A stretch of DNA of 64,000 nucleotides, from the NCBI GenBank assembly GCA_037783545.1, contig JBBELK010001194.1, forward strand, positions 62,001 through 126,000, written 5' to 3'. The notes below the pieces were generated by a model. That model was not told the origin of the DNA and did not search any database. It saw only the letters and a program-made list of their open reading frames with translations. The DNA is from Henricia sp. BOLD:AAB3569 (taxonomy: Eukaryota; Echinodermata; Asteroidea; Spinulosida; Echinasteridae). Of the stretch, positions 38,152 to 49,100 are shown one piece after another; positions within the stretch are counted from its first letter, which is position 1, and the number at the start of each line of letters is the position of its first letter. The translations under genes were made by a program, and so were the position numbers.

Positions 38152-40353
38152 ATGACGGAGAAATTTCAGAGTTTAGGGAAAACGGAGCTCGGCTGCGTGG
38201 TTATTCCCCTAACCGTGGCTGTTGGGGCACCCTGCGCCGCGCTGGTGTACATTTGTACGGCCGTTGACTCATCCCAGATTGTGACGGGAATTAGGTCAAA
38301 GTGTGTCCCAAATGCCGGCAAATTTGGAAATCAAGGAATTTTCCAACCAACTTCAAATTTTGCATGCTCCAAACTGTATATATTCCGCACTTGTCATGCA
38401 AAATTGACAGATTTTCGCTAGGAAATGACGGAGAAATTTCAGAGTTTAGGGAAAACGGAGCTCGGCTGCGTGGTTATTCCCCTAACCGTGGCTGTTGGGG
38501 CACCCTGCGCCGCGCTGGTGTACATTTGTACGGCCGTTCACTCATCCCAGATTGTGACGGGAATTAGGTCAAAGTGTGTCCCAAATGCCGGCAAATTTGG
38601 AAATCAAGGAATTTTCCAACCAACTTCAAATTTTGCATGCTCCAAACTGTATATATTCCGCACTTGTCATGCAAAATTGACAGATTTTCGCTAGGAAATG
38701 ACGGAGAAATTTCAGAGTTTAGGGAAAACGGAGCTCGGCTGCGTGGTTATTCCCCTAACCGTGGCTGTTGGGACACCCTGCGCATGCGCCGCGCTGGTGT
38801 ACATTTGTACGGCCGTTGACTCACCCCAGATTGTGACGGGAATTAGGTCAAAGTGTGTCCCAAATGCCGGCAAATTTGGAAATCAAGGAATTTTCCAACC
38901 AACTTCAAATTTTGCATGCTCCAAACTGTATATATTCCGCACTTGTCATGCAAAATTGATAGATTTTCGCTGGAAAATGACGGAGAAATTTCAGAGTTTA
39001 GGGAAAACGGAGCTCGGCTGCGTGGTTATTTCCCTAAACGTGTCTGTTGGGACACCCTGCGCCGCGCTGGTGTACATTTGTACGGCCGTTGACTCACCCC
39101 AGATTGTGACGGGAATTAGGTCAAAGTGTGTCCCAAATGCCGGCAAATTTAGAAATCAAGGAATTTTCCAACCAACTTCAAATTGTGCATGCTCCAAACT
39201 GTATATATTCCGCACTTGTCATGCAAAATTGACAGATTTTCGCTGGGAAATGACGGAGAAATTTCAGAGTTTAGGGAAAACGGAGCTCGGCTGCGTGGTT
39301 ATTCCCCTAACCGTGGCTGTTGGGACACCCTGCGCCGCGCTGGCGTACATTTGTACGGCCGTTGACTCACTCCAGATTGAGACGGGAATTAGGTCAAAGT
39401 GTGTCCCAAATGCCGGCAAATTTGGAAATCAAGGAATTTTCCAACCAACTTCAAATTTTGCATGCTCCAAACTGTATATATTCCGCACTTGTCATGCAAA
39501 ATTGACAGATTTTCGCTGGGAAATGACGGAGAAATTTCAGAGTTTAGGGAAAACGGAGCTCGGCTGCGTGGTTATTCCCCTAACCGTGGCTGTTGGGACA
39601 CCCTGCGCATGCGCCGCGCTGGTGTACATTTGTACGGCCGTTGACTCACCCCAGATTGTGACGGGAATTAGGTCAAAGTGTGTCCCAAATGCCGGCAAAT
39701 TTGGAAATCAAGGAATTTTCCAACCAACTTCAAATTGTGCATGCTCCAAACTGTATATATTCCGCACTTGTCATGCAAAATTGACAGATTTTCGCTGGGA
39801 AATGACGGAGAAATTTCAGAGTTTAGGGAAAACGGAGAGCGGCTTCGTGGTTATTCTCCTAACCGTGGCTGTTGGGACACCCTGCGCATGCGCCGCGCTG
39901 GTGTACATTTGTACGGCCGTTGACTCACCCCAGATTGTGACGGGAATTAGGTCAAAGTGTGTTCCAAATGCCGGCAAATTTGGAAATCAAGGAATTTTCC
40001 AACCAACTTCAAATTTTGCATGCTCCAAACTGTATATATTCCGCACTTGTAATGCAAAATTGACAGATTTTCGCTGGGAAATGACGGAGAAATTTCAGAG
40101 TTTAGGGAAAACGGAGCTCGGCTGCGTGGTTATTCCCCTAACCGTGGCTGTTGGGGCACCCTGCGCCGCGCAGGTGTACATTTGTACGGCCGTTGACTCA
40201 TCCCAGATTGTGACGGGAATTAGGTCAAAGTGTGTCCCAAATGTCGGCAAATTTGGAAATCAAGGAATTTTCCAACCAACTTCAAATTTTGCATGCTCCA
40301 AACTGTATATATTCCGCACTTGTCATGCAAAATTGACAGATTTTCGCTAGGAA

Positions 40354-41760
40354 ATGACGGAGAAATTTCAGAGTTTAGGGAAAACGGAGCTCGGCTGCGT
40401 GGTTATTCCCCTAACCGTGGCTGTTGGGACACCCTGCGCATGCGCCGCGCTGGTGTACATTTGTACGGCCGTTGACTCACCCCAGATTGTGACGGGATTT
40501 AGGTCAAAGTGTGTCCCAAATGCCGGCAAATTTGGAAATCAAGGAATTTTCCAACCAACTTCAAATTTTGCATGCTCCAAACTGTATATATTCCGCACTT
40601 GTCATGCAAAATTGACAGATTTTCGCTGGGAAATGACGGAGAAATTTCAGAGTTTAGGGAAAACGGAGCTCGGCTGCGTGGTTATTCCCCTAACCGTGGC
40701 TGTTGGGACACCCTGCGCCGCGCTGGTGTACATTTGTACGGCCGTTGACTCACTCCAGATTGAGACGGGAATTAGGTCAAAGTGTGTCCCAAATGCCGGC
40801 AAATTTGGAAATCAAGGAATTTTCCAACCAACTTCAAATTTTGCATGCTCCAAACTGTATATATTCCGCACTTGTCATGCAAAATTGACAGATTTTCGCT
40901 GGGAAATGACGGAGAAATTTCAGAGTTTAGGGAAAACGGAGTTCGGCTGCGTGGTTATTCCCCTAACCGTGGCTGTTGGGGCACCCTGCGCCGCGCTGGT
41001 GTACATTTGTACGGCCGTTGACTCATCCCAGATTGTGACGGGAATTAGGTCAAAGTGTGTCCCAAATGCCGGCAAATTTGGAAATCAAGGAATTTTCCAA
41101 CCAACTTCAAATGTTGCATGCTCCAAACTGTATATATTCCGCACTTGTCATGCAAAATTGACAGATTTTCGCTAGGAAATGACGGAGAAATTTCAGAGTT
41201 TAGGGAAAACGGAGCTCGGCTGCGTGGTTATTCCCCTAACCGTGGCTGTTGGGACACCCTGCGCATGCGCCGCGCTGGTGTACATTTGTACGGCCGTTGA
41301 CTCACCCCAGATTGTGACGGGATTTAGGTCAAAGTGTGTCCCAAATGCCGGCAAATTTGGAAATCAAGGAATTTTCCAACCAACTTCAAATTTTGCATGC
41401 TCCAAACTGTATATATTCCGCACTTGTCATGCAAAATTGACATATTTTCGCTGGGAAATGACGGAGAAATTTCAGAGTTTAGGGAAAACGGAGCTCGGCT
41501 GCGTGGTTATTCCCCTAACCGTGGCTGTTGGGACACCCTGCGCCGCGCTGGTGTACATTTGTACGGCCGTTGACTCACTCCAGTTTGAGACGGGAATTAG
41601 GTCAAAGTGTGTCCCAAATGCCGGCAAATTTGGAAATCAAGGAATTTTCCAACCAACTTCAAATTTTGCATGCTCCAAACTGTATATATTCCGCACTTGT
41701 CATGCAAAATTGACAGATTTTCGCTGGGAAATGACGGAGAAATTTCAGAGTTTAGGGAAA
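40354..41760 (+). repeat. 825-bp L-S-S trimer with decayed second copy
   Basis: L 145T, S 128T-137A and S at 40354-41178 are followed by L 145T and S 128T-137A at 41179-41730. The third member of the second copy (41731) is L, so the match stops there. The second copy has private 265T and an ATT to TTT change near 133-135. Confidence 0.82.
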
Positions 41761-42007
41761 ACGGAGCTCGGCTGCGTGGTTATTCCCCTAACCGTGGCTG
41801 TTGGGACACCCTGCGCATGCGCCGCGCTGGTGTACATTTGTACGGCCGTTGACTCGCCCCAGATTGTGACGGGAATTAGGTCAAAGTGTGTCCCAAATGC
41901 CGGCAAATGGAAATCAAGGAATTTTCCAACCAACTTCAAATTTTGCATGTTCCAAACTGTATATATTCCGCACTTGTCATGCAAAATTGACAGATTTTCG
42001 CTGGGAA
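41731..42007 (+). repeat. L monomer with 2-bp deletion (277 bp)
   Basis: CGGCAAATTTGG is reduced to CGGCAAATGG near 41908, removing TT from the left arm of the 179-201 hairpin. The forward frame switches to another frame at this point. The copy also has TGTTCC near 221-225, shared with monomers 35398 and 37600. Confidence 0.9.
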
Positions 42008-42838
42008 ATGACGGAGAAATTTCAGAGTTTAGTGAAAACGGAGCTCGGCTGCGTGGTTATTCCCCTAACCATGGCTGTTGGGACACCCTGCGCATGCGCC
42101 GCGCTGGTGTACATTTGTACGGCCGTTGACTCACCCCAGATTGTGACGGGAATTAGGTCAAAGTGTGTCCCAAATGCCGGCAAATTTGGAAATCAAGGAA
42201 TTTTCCAACCAACTTCAAATTTTGCATGCTCCAAACTGTATATATTCCGCACTTGTCATGCAAAATTGACAGATTTTCGCTGGGAAATGACGGAGAAATT
42301 TCAGAGTTTAGGGAAAACGGAGATCGGCTGCGTGGTTATTCTCCTAACCGTGGCTGTTGGGACACCCTGCGCATGCGCCGCGCTGGTGTACATTTGTACG
42401 GCCGTTGACTCACCCCAGATTGTGACGGGAATTAGGTCAAAGTGTGTTCCAAATGCCGGCAAATTTGGAAATCAAGGAATTTTCCAACCAACTTCAAATT
42501 TTGCATGCTCCAAACTGTATATATTCCGCACTTGTAATGCAAAATTGACAGATTTTCGCTGGGAAATGACGGAGAAATTTCAGAGTTTAGGGAAAACGGA
42601 GCTCGGCTGCGTGGTTATTCCCCTAACCGTGGCTGTTGGGGCACCCTGCGCCGCGCAGGTGTACATTTGTACGGCCGTTGACTCATCCCAGATTGTGACG
42701 GGAATTAGGTCAAAGTGTGTCCCAAATGTCGGCAAATTTGGAAATCAAGGAATTTTCCAACCAACTTCAAATTTTGCATGCTCCAAACTGTATATATTCC
42801 GCACTTGTCATGCAAAATTGACAGATTTTCGCAAGGAA

Positions 42839-43116
42839 ATGACGGAGAAATTTCAGAGTTTAGGGAAAACGGAGCTCGGCTGCGTGGTTATTCCCCTAAC
42901 CGTGGCTGTTGGGACACCCTGCGCATGCGCCGCGCTGGTGTACATTTGTACGGCCGTTGCTCACCCCAGATTGTGACGGGAATTAGGTCAAAGTGTGTCC
43001 CAAATGCCGGCAAATTTGGAAATCAAGGAATTTTCCAACCAACTTCAAATTTTGCATGCTCCAAACTGTATATATTCCGCACTTGTCATGCAAAATTGAC
43101 AGATTTTCGCTAGGAA
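42839..43116 (+). repeat. L monomer with 1-bp deletion (278 bp)
   Basis: GTTGACTC reads GTTGCTC near 42960, missing one A. Unlike the deletions at 53079 and 62969 this event occurs only once, and it sits immediately before the 3,051-bp HOR, whose copies do not contain it. Confidence 0.9.
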
Positions 43117-45133
43117 ATGACGGAGAAATTTCAGAGTTTAGGGAAAACGGAGCTCGGCTGCGTGGTTATTCCCCTAACCGTGGCTGTTGGGACACCCTGC
43201 GCATGCGCCGCGCTGGTGTAAATTTGTACGGCCGTTGACTCACCCCAGATTGTGACGGGATTTAGGTCAAAGTGTGTCCCAAATGCCGGCAAATTTGGAA
43301 ATCAAGGAATTTTCCAACCAACTTCAAATTTTGCATGCTCCAAACTGTATATATTCCGCACTTGTCATGCAAAATTGACAGATTTTCGCTGGGAAATGAC
43401 GGAGAAATTTCAGAGTTTAGGGAAAACGGAGCTCGGCTGCGTGGTTATTCCCCTAACCGTGGCTGTTGGGACACCCTGCGCCGCGCTGGTGTACATTTGT
43501 ACGGCCGTTGACTCACTCCAGATTGAGACGGGAATTAGGTCAAAGTGTGTCCCAAATGCCGGCAAATTTGGAAATCAAGGAATTTTCCAACCAACTTCAA
43601 ATTTTGCATGCTCCAAACTGTATATATTCCGCACTTGTCATGCAAAATTGACAGATTTTCGCTGGGAAATGACGGAGAAATTTCAGAGTTTAGGGAAAAC
43701 GGAGCTCGGCTGCGTGGTTATTCCCCTAACCGTGGCTGTTGGGACACCCTGCGCATGCGCCGCGCTGGTGTACATTTGTACGGCCGTTGACTCACCCCAG
43801 ATTGTGACGGGAATTAGGTCAAAGTGTGTCCCAAATGCCGGCAAATTTGGAAATCAAGGAATTTTCCAACCAACTTCAAATTTTGCATGCTCCAAACTGT
43901 ATATATTCCGCACTTGTCATGCAAAATTGACAGATTTTCGCTGGGAAATGACGGAGAAATTTCAGAGTTTAGGGAAAACGGAGATCGGCTGCGTGGTTAT
44001 TCTCCTAACCATGGCTGTTGGGACACCCTGCGCATGCGCCGCGCTGGTGTACATTTGTACGGCCGTTGACTCACCCCAGATTGTGACGGGAATTAGGTCA
44101 AAGTGTGTTCCAAATGCCGGCAAATTTGGAAATCAAGGAATTTTCCAACCAACTTCAAATTTTGCATGCTCCAAACTGTATATATTCCGCACTTGTCATG
44201 CAAAATTGACAGATTTTCGCTGGGAAATGACGGAGAAATTTCAGAGTTTAGGGAAAACGGAGCTCGGCTGCGTGGTTATTCCCCTAACCGTGGCTGTTGG
44301 GACACCCTGCGCCGCGCTGGTGTACATTTGTACGGCCGTTGACTCACCCCAGATTGTGACGGGAATTAGGTCAAAGTGAGTCCCAAATGCCGGCAAATTT
44401 GGAAATCAAGGAATTTTCCAACCAACTTCAAATTTTGCATGCTCCAAACTGTATATATTCCGCACTTGTCATGCAAAATTGACAGATTTTCGCTGGGAAA
44501 TGACGGAGAAATTTCAGAGTTTAGGGAAAACGGAGCCCGGCTGCGTGGTTATTCCCCTAACCGTGGCTGTTGGGACACCCTGCGCCGCGCTGGTGTACAT
44601 TTGTACGGCCGTTGACTCACCCCAGATTGTGACGGGAATTAGGTCAAAGTGTGTCCCAAATGCCGGCAAATTTGGAAATCAAGGAATTTTCCAACCAACT
44701 TCAAATTTTGCATGCTCCAAACTGTATATATTCCGCACTTGTCATGCAAAATTGACAGATTTTCGCTGGGAAATGACGGAGAAATTTCAGAGTTTAGGGA
44801 AAACGGAGCTCGGCTGCGTGGTTATTCCCCTAACCGTGGCTGTTGGGACACCCTGCGCATGCGCCGCGCTGGTGTACATTTGTACGGCCGTTGACTCACC
44901 CCAGATTGTGACGGGAATTAGGTCAAAGTGTGTCCCAAATGCCGGCAAATTTGGAAATCAAGGAATTTTCCAACCAACTTTAAATTTTGCATGCTCCAAA
45001 CTGTATATATTCCGCACTTGTCATGCAAAATTGACATATTTTCGCTAGGAAATGACGGAGAAATTTCAGAGTTTAGGGAAAACGGAGCTCGGCTGCGTGG
45101 TTATTCCCCTAACCGTGGCTGTTGGGACACCCT

Positions 45134-45143
45134 GCGCATGCGC
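45134..45143 (+). other. GC palindrome and indel hotspot (representative copy)
   Basis: GCGCATGCGC at positions 83-92 is a perfect 10-bp palindrome flanked by CGCGC. The L/S 6-bp difference and the separate 5-bp deletion of the 274-bp family both occur here, between short direct repeats (TGCGC, GCGC). 91C variants break the palindrome but leave the inner GCATGC. Confidence 0.88.
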
Positions 45144-45218
45144 CGCGCTGGTGTACATTTGTACGGCCGTTGACTCACCCCAGATTGTGACGGGAATTAG
45201 GTCAAAGTGTGTCCCAAA

Positions 45219-45226
45219 TGCCGGCA
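45219..45226 (+). other. 8-bp palindrome TGCCGGCA (representative copy)
   Basis: Positions 168-175. It is altered by the common family markers 169T, 170T, 172C, 173A and 174A, making this the most family-diagnostic short site in the monomer. The 170T form tends to travel with 76G and 127T. Confidence 0.8.
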
Positions 45227-45229
45227 AAT

Positions 45230-45252
45230 TTGGAAATCAAGGAATTTTCCAA
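45230..45252 (+). other. 7-bp inverted repeat, 9-nt spacer (representative copy)
   Basis: TTGGAAA at 179-185 and TTTCCAA at 195-201 are perfect reverse complements around a 9-nt spacer. It lies ten bases before the larger 211-260 dyad, so the AT-rich half of each monomer has two adjacent stems. The 2-bp deletion in monomer 41731 destroys one arm. Confidence 0.85.
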
Positions 45253-45261
45253 CCAACTTCA

Positions 45262-45311
45262 AATTTTGCATGCTCCAAACTGTATATATTCCGCACTTGT
45301 CATGCAAAATT
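45262..45311 (+). other. 11-bp perfect inverted repeat, 28-nt spacer (representative copy)
   Basis: Positions 211-221 (AATTTTGCATG) are the exact reverse complement of 250-260 (CATGCAAAATT), separated by 28 nt. Past a one-base bulge the pairing can continue for three more bases. The element is present in essentially every monomer. Arm-breaking changes are rare and mostly private: monomers 31249, 32359, 38977, 39523, 40906, 39802, 42287, and 255T in 51149, 55002, 58291 and 60215. The 211G family of domain 8 changes only the outermost pair. It could form a cruciform or an RNA hairpin; function is not known. Confidence 0.9.
45283..45290 (+). other. TATA-like octamer in the dyad spacer
   Basis: TATATATT at positions 232-239 lies inside the 28-nt spacer of the large inverted repeat. 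It resembles a TATA element but nothing else here supports a promoter, and AT-rich hairpin loops are an equally good explanation. The 235T variant (TATTTATT; starts 25729, 26281 and 30424) shows that changes are tolerated. Confidence 0.4.
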
Positions 45312-46163
45312 GACAGATTTTCGCTGGGAAATGACGGAGAAATTTCAGAGTTTAGGGAAAACGGAGCTCGGCTGCGTGGTTATTCCCCTAACCGTGGCTG
45401 TTGGGACACCCTGCGCATGCGCCGCGCTGGTGTACATTTGTACGGCCGTTGACTCACCCCAGATTGTGACGGGAATTAGGTCAAAGTGTGTCCCAAATGC
45501 CGGCAAATTTGGAAATCAAGGAATTTTCCAACCAACTTTAAATTTTGCATGCTCCAAACTGTATATATTCCGCACTTGTCATGCAAAATTGACATATTTT
45601 CGCTAGGAAATGACGGAGAAATTTCAGAGTTTAGGGAAAACGGAGCTCGGCTGCGTGGTTATTCCCCTAACCGTGGCTGTTGGGACACCCTGCGCATGCG
45701 CCGCGCTGGTGTACATTTGTACGGCCGTTGACTCACCCCAGATTGTGACGGGAATTAGGTCAAAGTGTGTTTCAAATGCCGGCAAATTTGGAAATCAAGG
45801 AATTTTCCAACCAACTTCAAATTTTGCATGCTCCAAACTGTATATATTCCGCACTTGTCATGCAAAATTGACAGATTTTCGCTGGGAAATGACGGAGAAA
45901 TTTCAGAGTTTAGGGAAAACGGAGATCGGCTGCGTGGTTATTCTCCTAACCGTGGCTGTTGGGACACCCTGCGCATGTGCCGCGCTGGTGTACATTTGTA
46001 CGGCCGTTGACTCACCCCAGATTGTGACGGGAATTAGGTCAAAGTGTGTTCCAAATGCCGGCAAATTTGGAAATCAAGGAATTTTCCAACCAACTTTAAA
46101 TTTTGCATGCTCCAAACTGTATATATTCCGCACTTGTCATGCAAAATTGACAGATTTTCGCTG

Positions 46164-49100
46164 GGAAATGACGGAGAAATTTCAGAGTTTAGGGAAAACG
46201 GAGCTCGGCTGCGTGGTTATTCCCCTAACCGTGGCTGTTGGGACACCCTGCGCATGCGCCGCGCTGGTGTAAATTTGTACGGCCGTTGACTCACCCCAGA
46301 TTGTGACGGGATTTAGGTCAAAGTGTGTCCCAAATGCCGGCAAATTTGGAAATCAAGGAATTTTCCAACCAACTTCAAATTTTGCATGCTCCAAACTGTA
46401 TATATTCCGCACTTGTCATGCAAAATTGACAGATTTTCGCTGGGAAATGACGGAGAAATTTCAGAGTTTAGGGAAAACGGAGCTCGGCTGCGTGGTTATT
46501 CCCCTAACCGTGGCTGTTGGGACACCCTGCGCCGCGCTGGTGTACATTTGTACGGCCGTTGACTCACTCCAGATTGAGACGGGAATTAGGTCAAAGTGTG
46601 TCCCAAATGCCGGCAAATTTGGAAATCAAGGAATTTTCCAACCAACTTCAAATTTTGCATGCTCCAAACTGTATATATTCCGCACTTGTCATGCAAAATT
46701 GACAGATTTTCGCTGGGAAATGACGGAGAAATTTCAGAGTTTAGGGAAAACGGAGCTCGGCTGCGTGGTTATTCCCCTAACCGTGGCTGTTGGGACACCC
46801 TGCGCATGCGCCGCGCTGGTGTACATTTGTACGGCCGTTGACTCACCCCAGATTGTGACGGGAATTAGGTCAAAGTGTGTCCCAAATGCCGGCAAATTTG
46901 GAAATCAAGGAATTTTCCAACCAACTTCAAATTTTGCATGCTCCAAACTGTATATATTCCGCACTTGTCATGCAAAATTGACAGATTTTCGCTGGGAAAT
47001 GACGGAGAAATTTCAGAGTTTAGGGAAAACGGAGATCGGCTGCGTGGTTATTCTCCTAACCATGGCTGTTGGGACACCCTGCGCATGCGCCGCGCTGGTG
47101 TACATTTGTACGGCCGTTGACTCACCCCAGATTGTGACGGGAATTAGGTCAAAGTGTGTTCCAAATGCCGGCAAATTTGGAAATCAAGGAATTTTCCAAC
47201 CAACTTCAAATTTTGCATGCTCCAAACTGTATATATTCCGCACTTGTCATGCAAAATTGACAGATTTTCGCTGGGAAATGACGGAGAAATTTCAGAGTTT
47301 AGGGAAAACGGAGCTCGGCTGCGTGGTTATTCCCCTAACCGTGGCTGTTGGGACACCCTGCGCCGCGCTGGTGTACATTTGTACGGCCGTTGACTCACCC
47401 CAGATTGTGACGGGAATTAGGTCAAAGTGAGTCCCAAATGCCGGCAAATTTGGAAATCAAGGAATTTTCCAACCAACTTCAAATTTTGCATGCTCCAAAC
47501 TGTATATATTCCGCACTTGTCATGCAAAATTGACAGATTTTCGCTGGGAAATGACGGAGAAATTTCAGAGTTTAGGGAAAACGGAGCCCGGCTGCGTGGT
47601 TATTCCCCTAACCGTGGCTGTTGGGACACCCTGCGCCGCGCTGGTGTACATTTGTACGGCCGTTGACTCACCCCAGATTGTGACGGGAATTAGGTCAAAG
47701 TGTGTCCCAAATGCCGGCAAATTTGGAAATCAAGGAATTTTCCAACCAACTTCAAATTTTGCATGCTCCAAACTGTATATATTCCGCACTTGTCATGCAA
47801 AATTGACAGATTTTCGCTGGGAAATGACGGAGAAATTTCAGAGTTTAGGGAAAACGGAGCTCGGCTGCGTGGTTATTCCCCTAACCGTGGCTGTTGGGAC
47901 ACCCTGCGCATGCGCCGCGCTGGTGTACATTTGTACGGCCGTTGACTCACCCCAGATTGTGACGGGAATTAGGTCAAAGTGTGTCCCAAATGCCGGCAAA
48001 TTTGGAAATCAAGGAATTTTCCAACCAACTTTAAATTTTGCATGCTCCAAACTGTATATATTCCGCACTTGTCATGCAAAATTGACATATTTTCGCTAGG
48101 AAATGACGGAGAAATTTCAGAGTTTAGGGAAAACGGAGCTCGGCTGCGTGGTTATTCCCCTAACCGTGGCTGTTGGGACACCCTGCGCATGCGCCGCGCT
48201 GGTGTACATTTGTACGGCCGTTGACTCACCCCAGATTGTGACGGGAATTAGGTCAAAGTGTGTCCCAAATGCCGGCAAATTTGGAAATCAAGGAATTTTC
48301 CAACCAACTTCAAATTTTGCATGCTCCAAACTGTATATATTCCGCACTTGTCATGCAAAATTGACAGATTTTCGCTGGGAAATGACGGAGAAATTTCAGA
48401 GTTTAGGGAAAACGGAGCTCGGCTGCGTGGTTATTCCCCTAACCGTGGCTGTTGGGACACCCTGCGCATGCGCCGCGCTGGTGTACATTTGTACGGCCGT
48501 TGACTCACCCCAGATTGTGACGGGAATTAGGTCAAAGTGTGTCCCAAATGCCGGCAAATTTGGAAATCAAGGAATTTTCCAACCAACTTTAAATTTTGCA
48601 TGCTCCAAACTGTATATATTCCGCACTTGTCATGCAAAATTGACATATTTTCGCTAGGAAATGACGGAGAAATTTCAGAGTTTAGGGAAAACGGAGCTCG
48701 GCTGCGTGGTTATTCCCCTAACCGTGGCTGTTGGGACACCCTGCGCATGCGCCGCGCTGGTGTACATTTGTACGGCCGTTGACTCACCCCAGATTGTGAC
48801 GGGAATTAGGTCAAAGTGTGTTTCAAATGCCGGCAAATTTGGAAATCAAGGAATTTTCCAACCAACTTCAAATTTTGCATGCTCCAAACTGTATATATTC
48901 CGCACTTGTCATGCAAAATTGACAGATTTTCGCTGGGAAATGACGGAGAAATTTCAGAGTTTAGGGAAAACGGAGATCGGCTGCGTGGTTATTCTCCTAA
49001 CCGTGGCTGTTGGGACACCCTGCGCATGTGCCGCGCTGGTGTACATTTGTACGGCCGTTGACTCACCCCAGATTGTGACGGGAATTAGGTCAAAGTGTGT

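Larger units (their letters stand above)
34573..38697 (+). repeat. Array domain 5: 2,202-bp octamer
   Basis: Monomers start at 34573, 34846, 35119, 35398, 35671, 35950, 36223, 36496, 36775, 37048, 37321, 37600, 37873, 38152 and 38425. The first five recur as 36775-38151 with offset 2,202 bp, sharing rare markers 182A, 153T, 204T and the TGTTCC/CTTCTC variants near 222 and 248. The second copy has picked up private changes in the monomer at 37873 (26A and a change at 92). The copy at 38425 has a private change in the GAC codon at 121-123. Confidence 0.9.
38698..43116 (+). repeat. Array domain 6: heterogeneous trimers with several unique indels
   Basis: Monomers start at 38698, 38977, 39250, 39523, 39802, 40081, 40354, 40633, 40906, 41179, 41458, 41731, 42008, 42287, 42566 and 42839. 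This is the least ordered domain. It mixes 128T-137A copies (39250, 40633, 41458), divergent L copies with changes at 37-45 and 56T (39802, 42287), and two S copies with a CTG to CAG change at 97-99 (40081, 42566). The last two pairs recur with offset 2,485 bp. A 2-bp and a 1-bp deletion occur here (monomers 41731 and 42839). Changes inside the 211-221 arm are frequent (38977, 39523, 40906). Confidence 0.87.
45052..45330 (+). repeat. Reference long (L) monomer, 279 bp
   Basis: This copy shows the majority base at every site I compared and serves as the numbering standard. Positions 31-170 are GC-rich (about 58%) and the remainder AT-rich (about 37%). Landmarks: TTTAGGG at 21-27, GAGCTC at 34-39, the facing CCCTAA at 56-61, the 10-bp palindrome GCGCATGCGC at 83-92, TGTACA at 101-106, the 8-bp palindrome TGCCGGCA at 168-175, and two inverted repeats at 179-201 and 211-260. 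The unit length is 3 x 93, so one forward frame runs through copy after copy unless TGG at 274-276 is changed to TAG. Confidence 0.97.
44773..45888 (+). repeat. 558-bp L-L dimer inside the 11-mer
   Basis: Monomers 44773 and 45331 share 209T, 265T and terminal TAG. Monomers 45052 and 45610 follow them. The dimer is repeated again in HOR copy 2 at 47824-48939, so it predates the 3,051-bp duplication. Confidence 0.88.
43113..46228 (+). repeat. 3,051-bp 11-mer HOR, copy 1 (maximal match)
   Basis: The match to 46164-49279 begins just after the A/G difference at position 275 of the preceding monomers and ends at C46229 versus T49280. It spans about 3.1 kb. The unit contains a nested 558-bp dimer repeat (44773-45330 and 45331-45888). 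Confidence 0.92.

Noticed and set aside
45072..45078. Interstitial telomere repeat
   Set aside because: TTTAGGG occurs once per monomer and is never tandem, so it is not a telomere tract. Only its facing arrangement with CCCTAA is worth noting.
45187..45203. CENP-B box
   Set aside because: The only CGGG-containing context, around GTGACGGGAATTAGG, does not fit the spaced TTCG....A..CGGG core, and I found no better match on either strand of the consensus.
45241..45250. NF-kappa-B-like site at GGAATTTTCC
   Set aside because: It lacks the third G of the usual GGGRNNYYCC consensus and forms part of the 179-201 inverted repeat, so a short-motif match carries no weight.
45283..45290. TATA-box promoter or Pol III A/B boxes in each monomer
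   Set aside because: The TATATATT element stands alone. I could not find a convincing B box, and the AT-rich spacer of a dyad explains it equally well.
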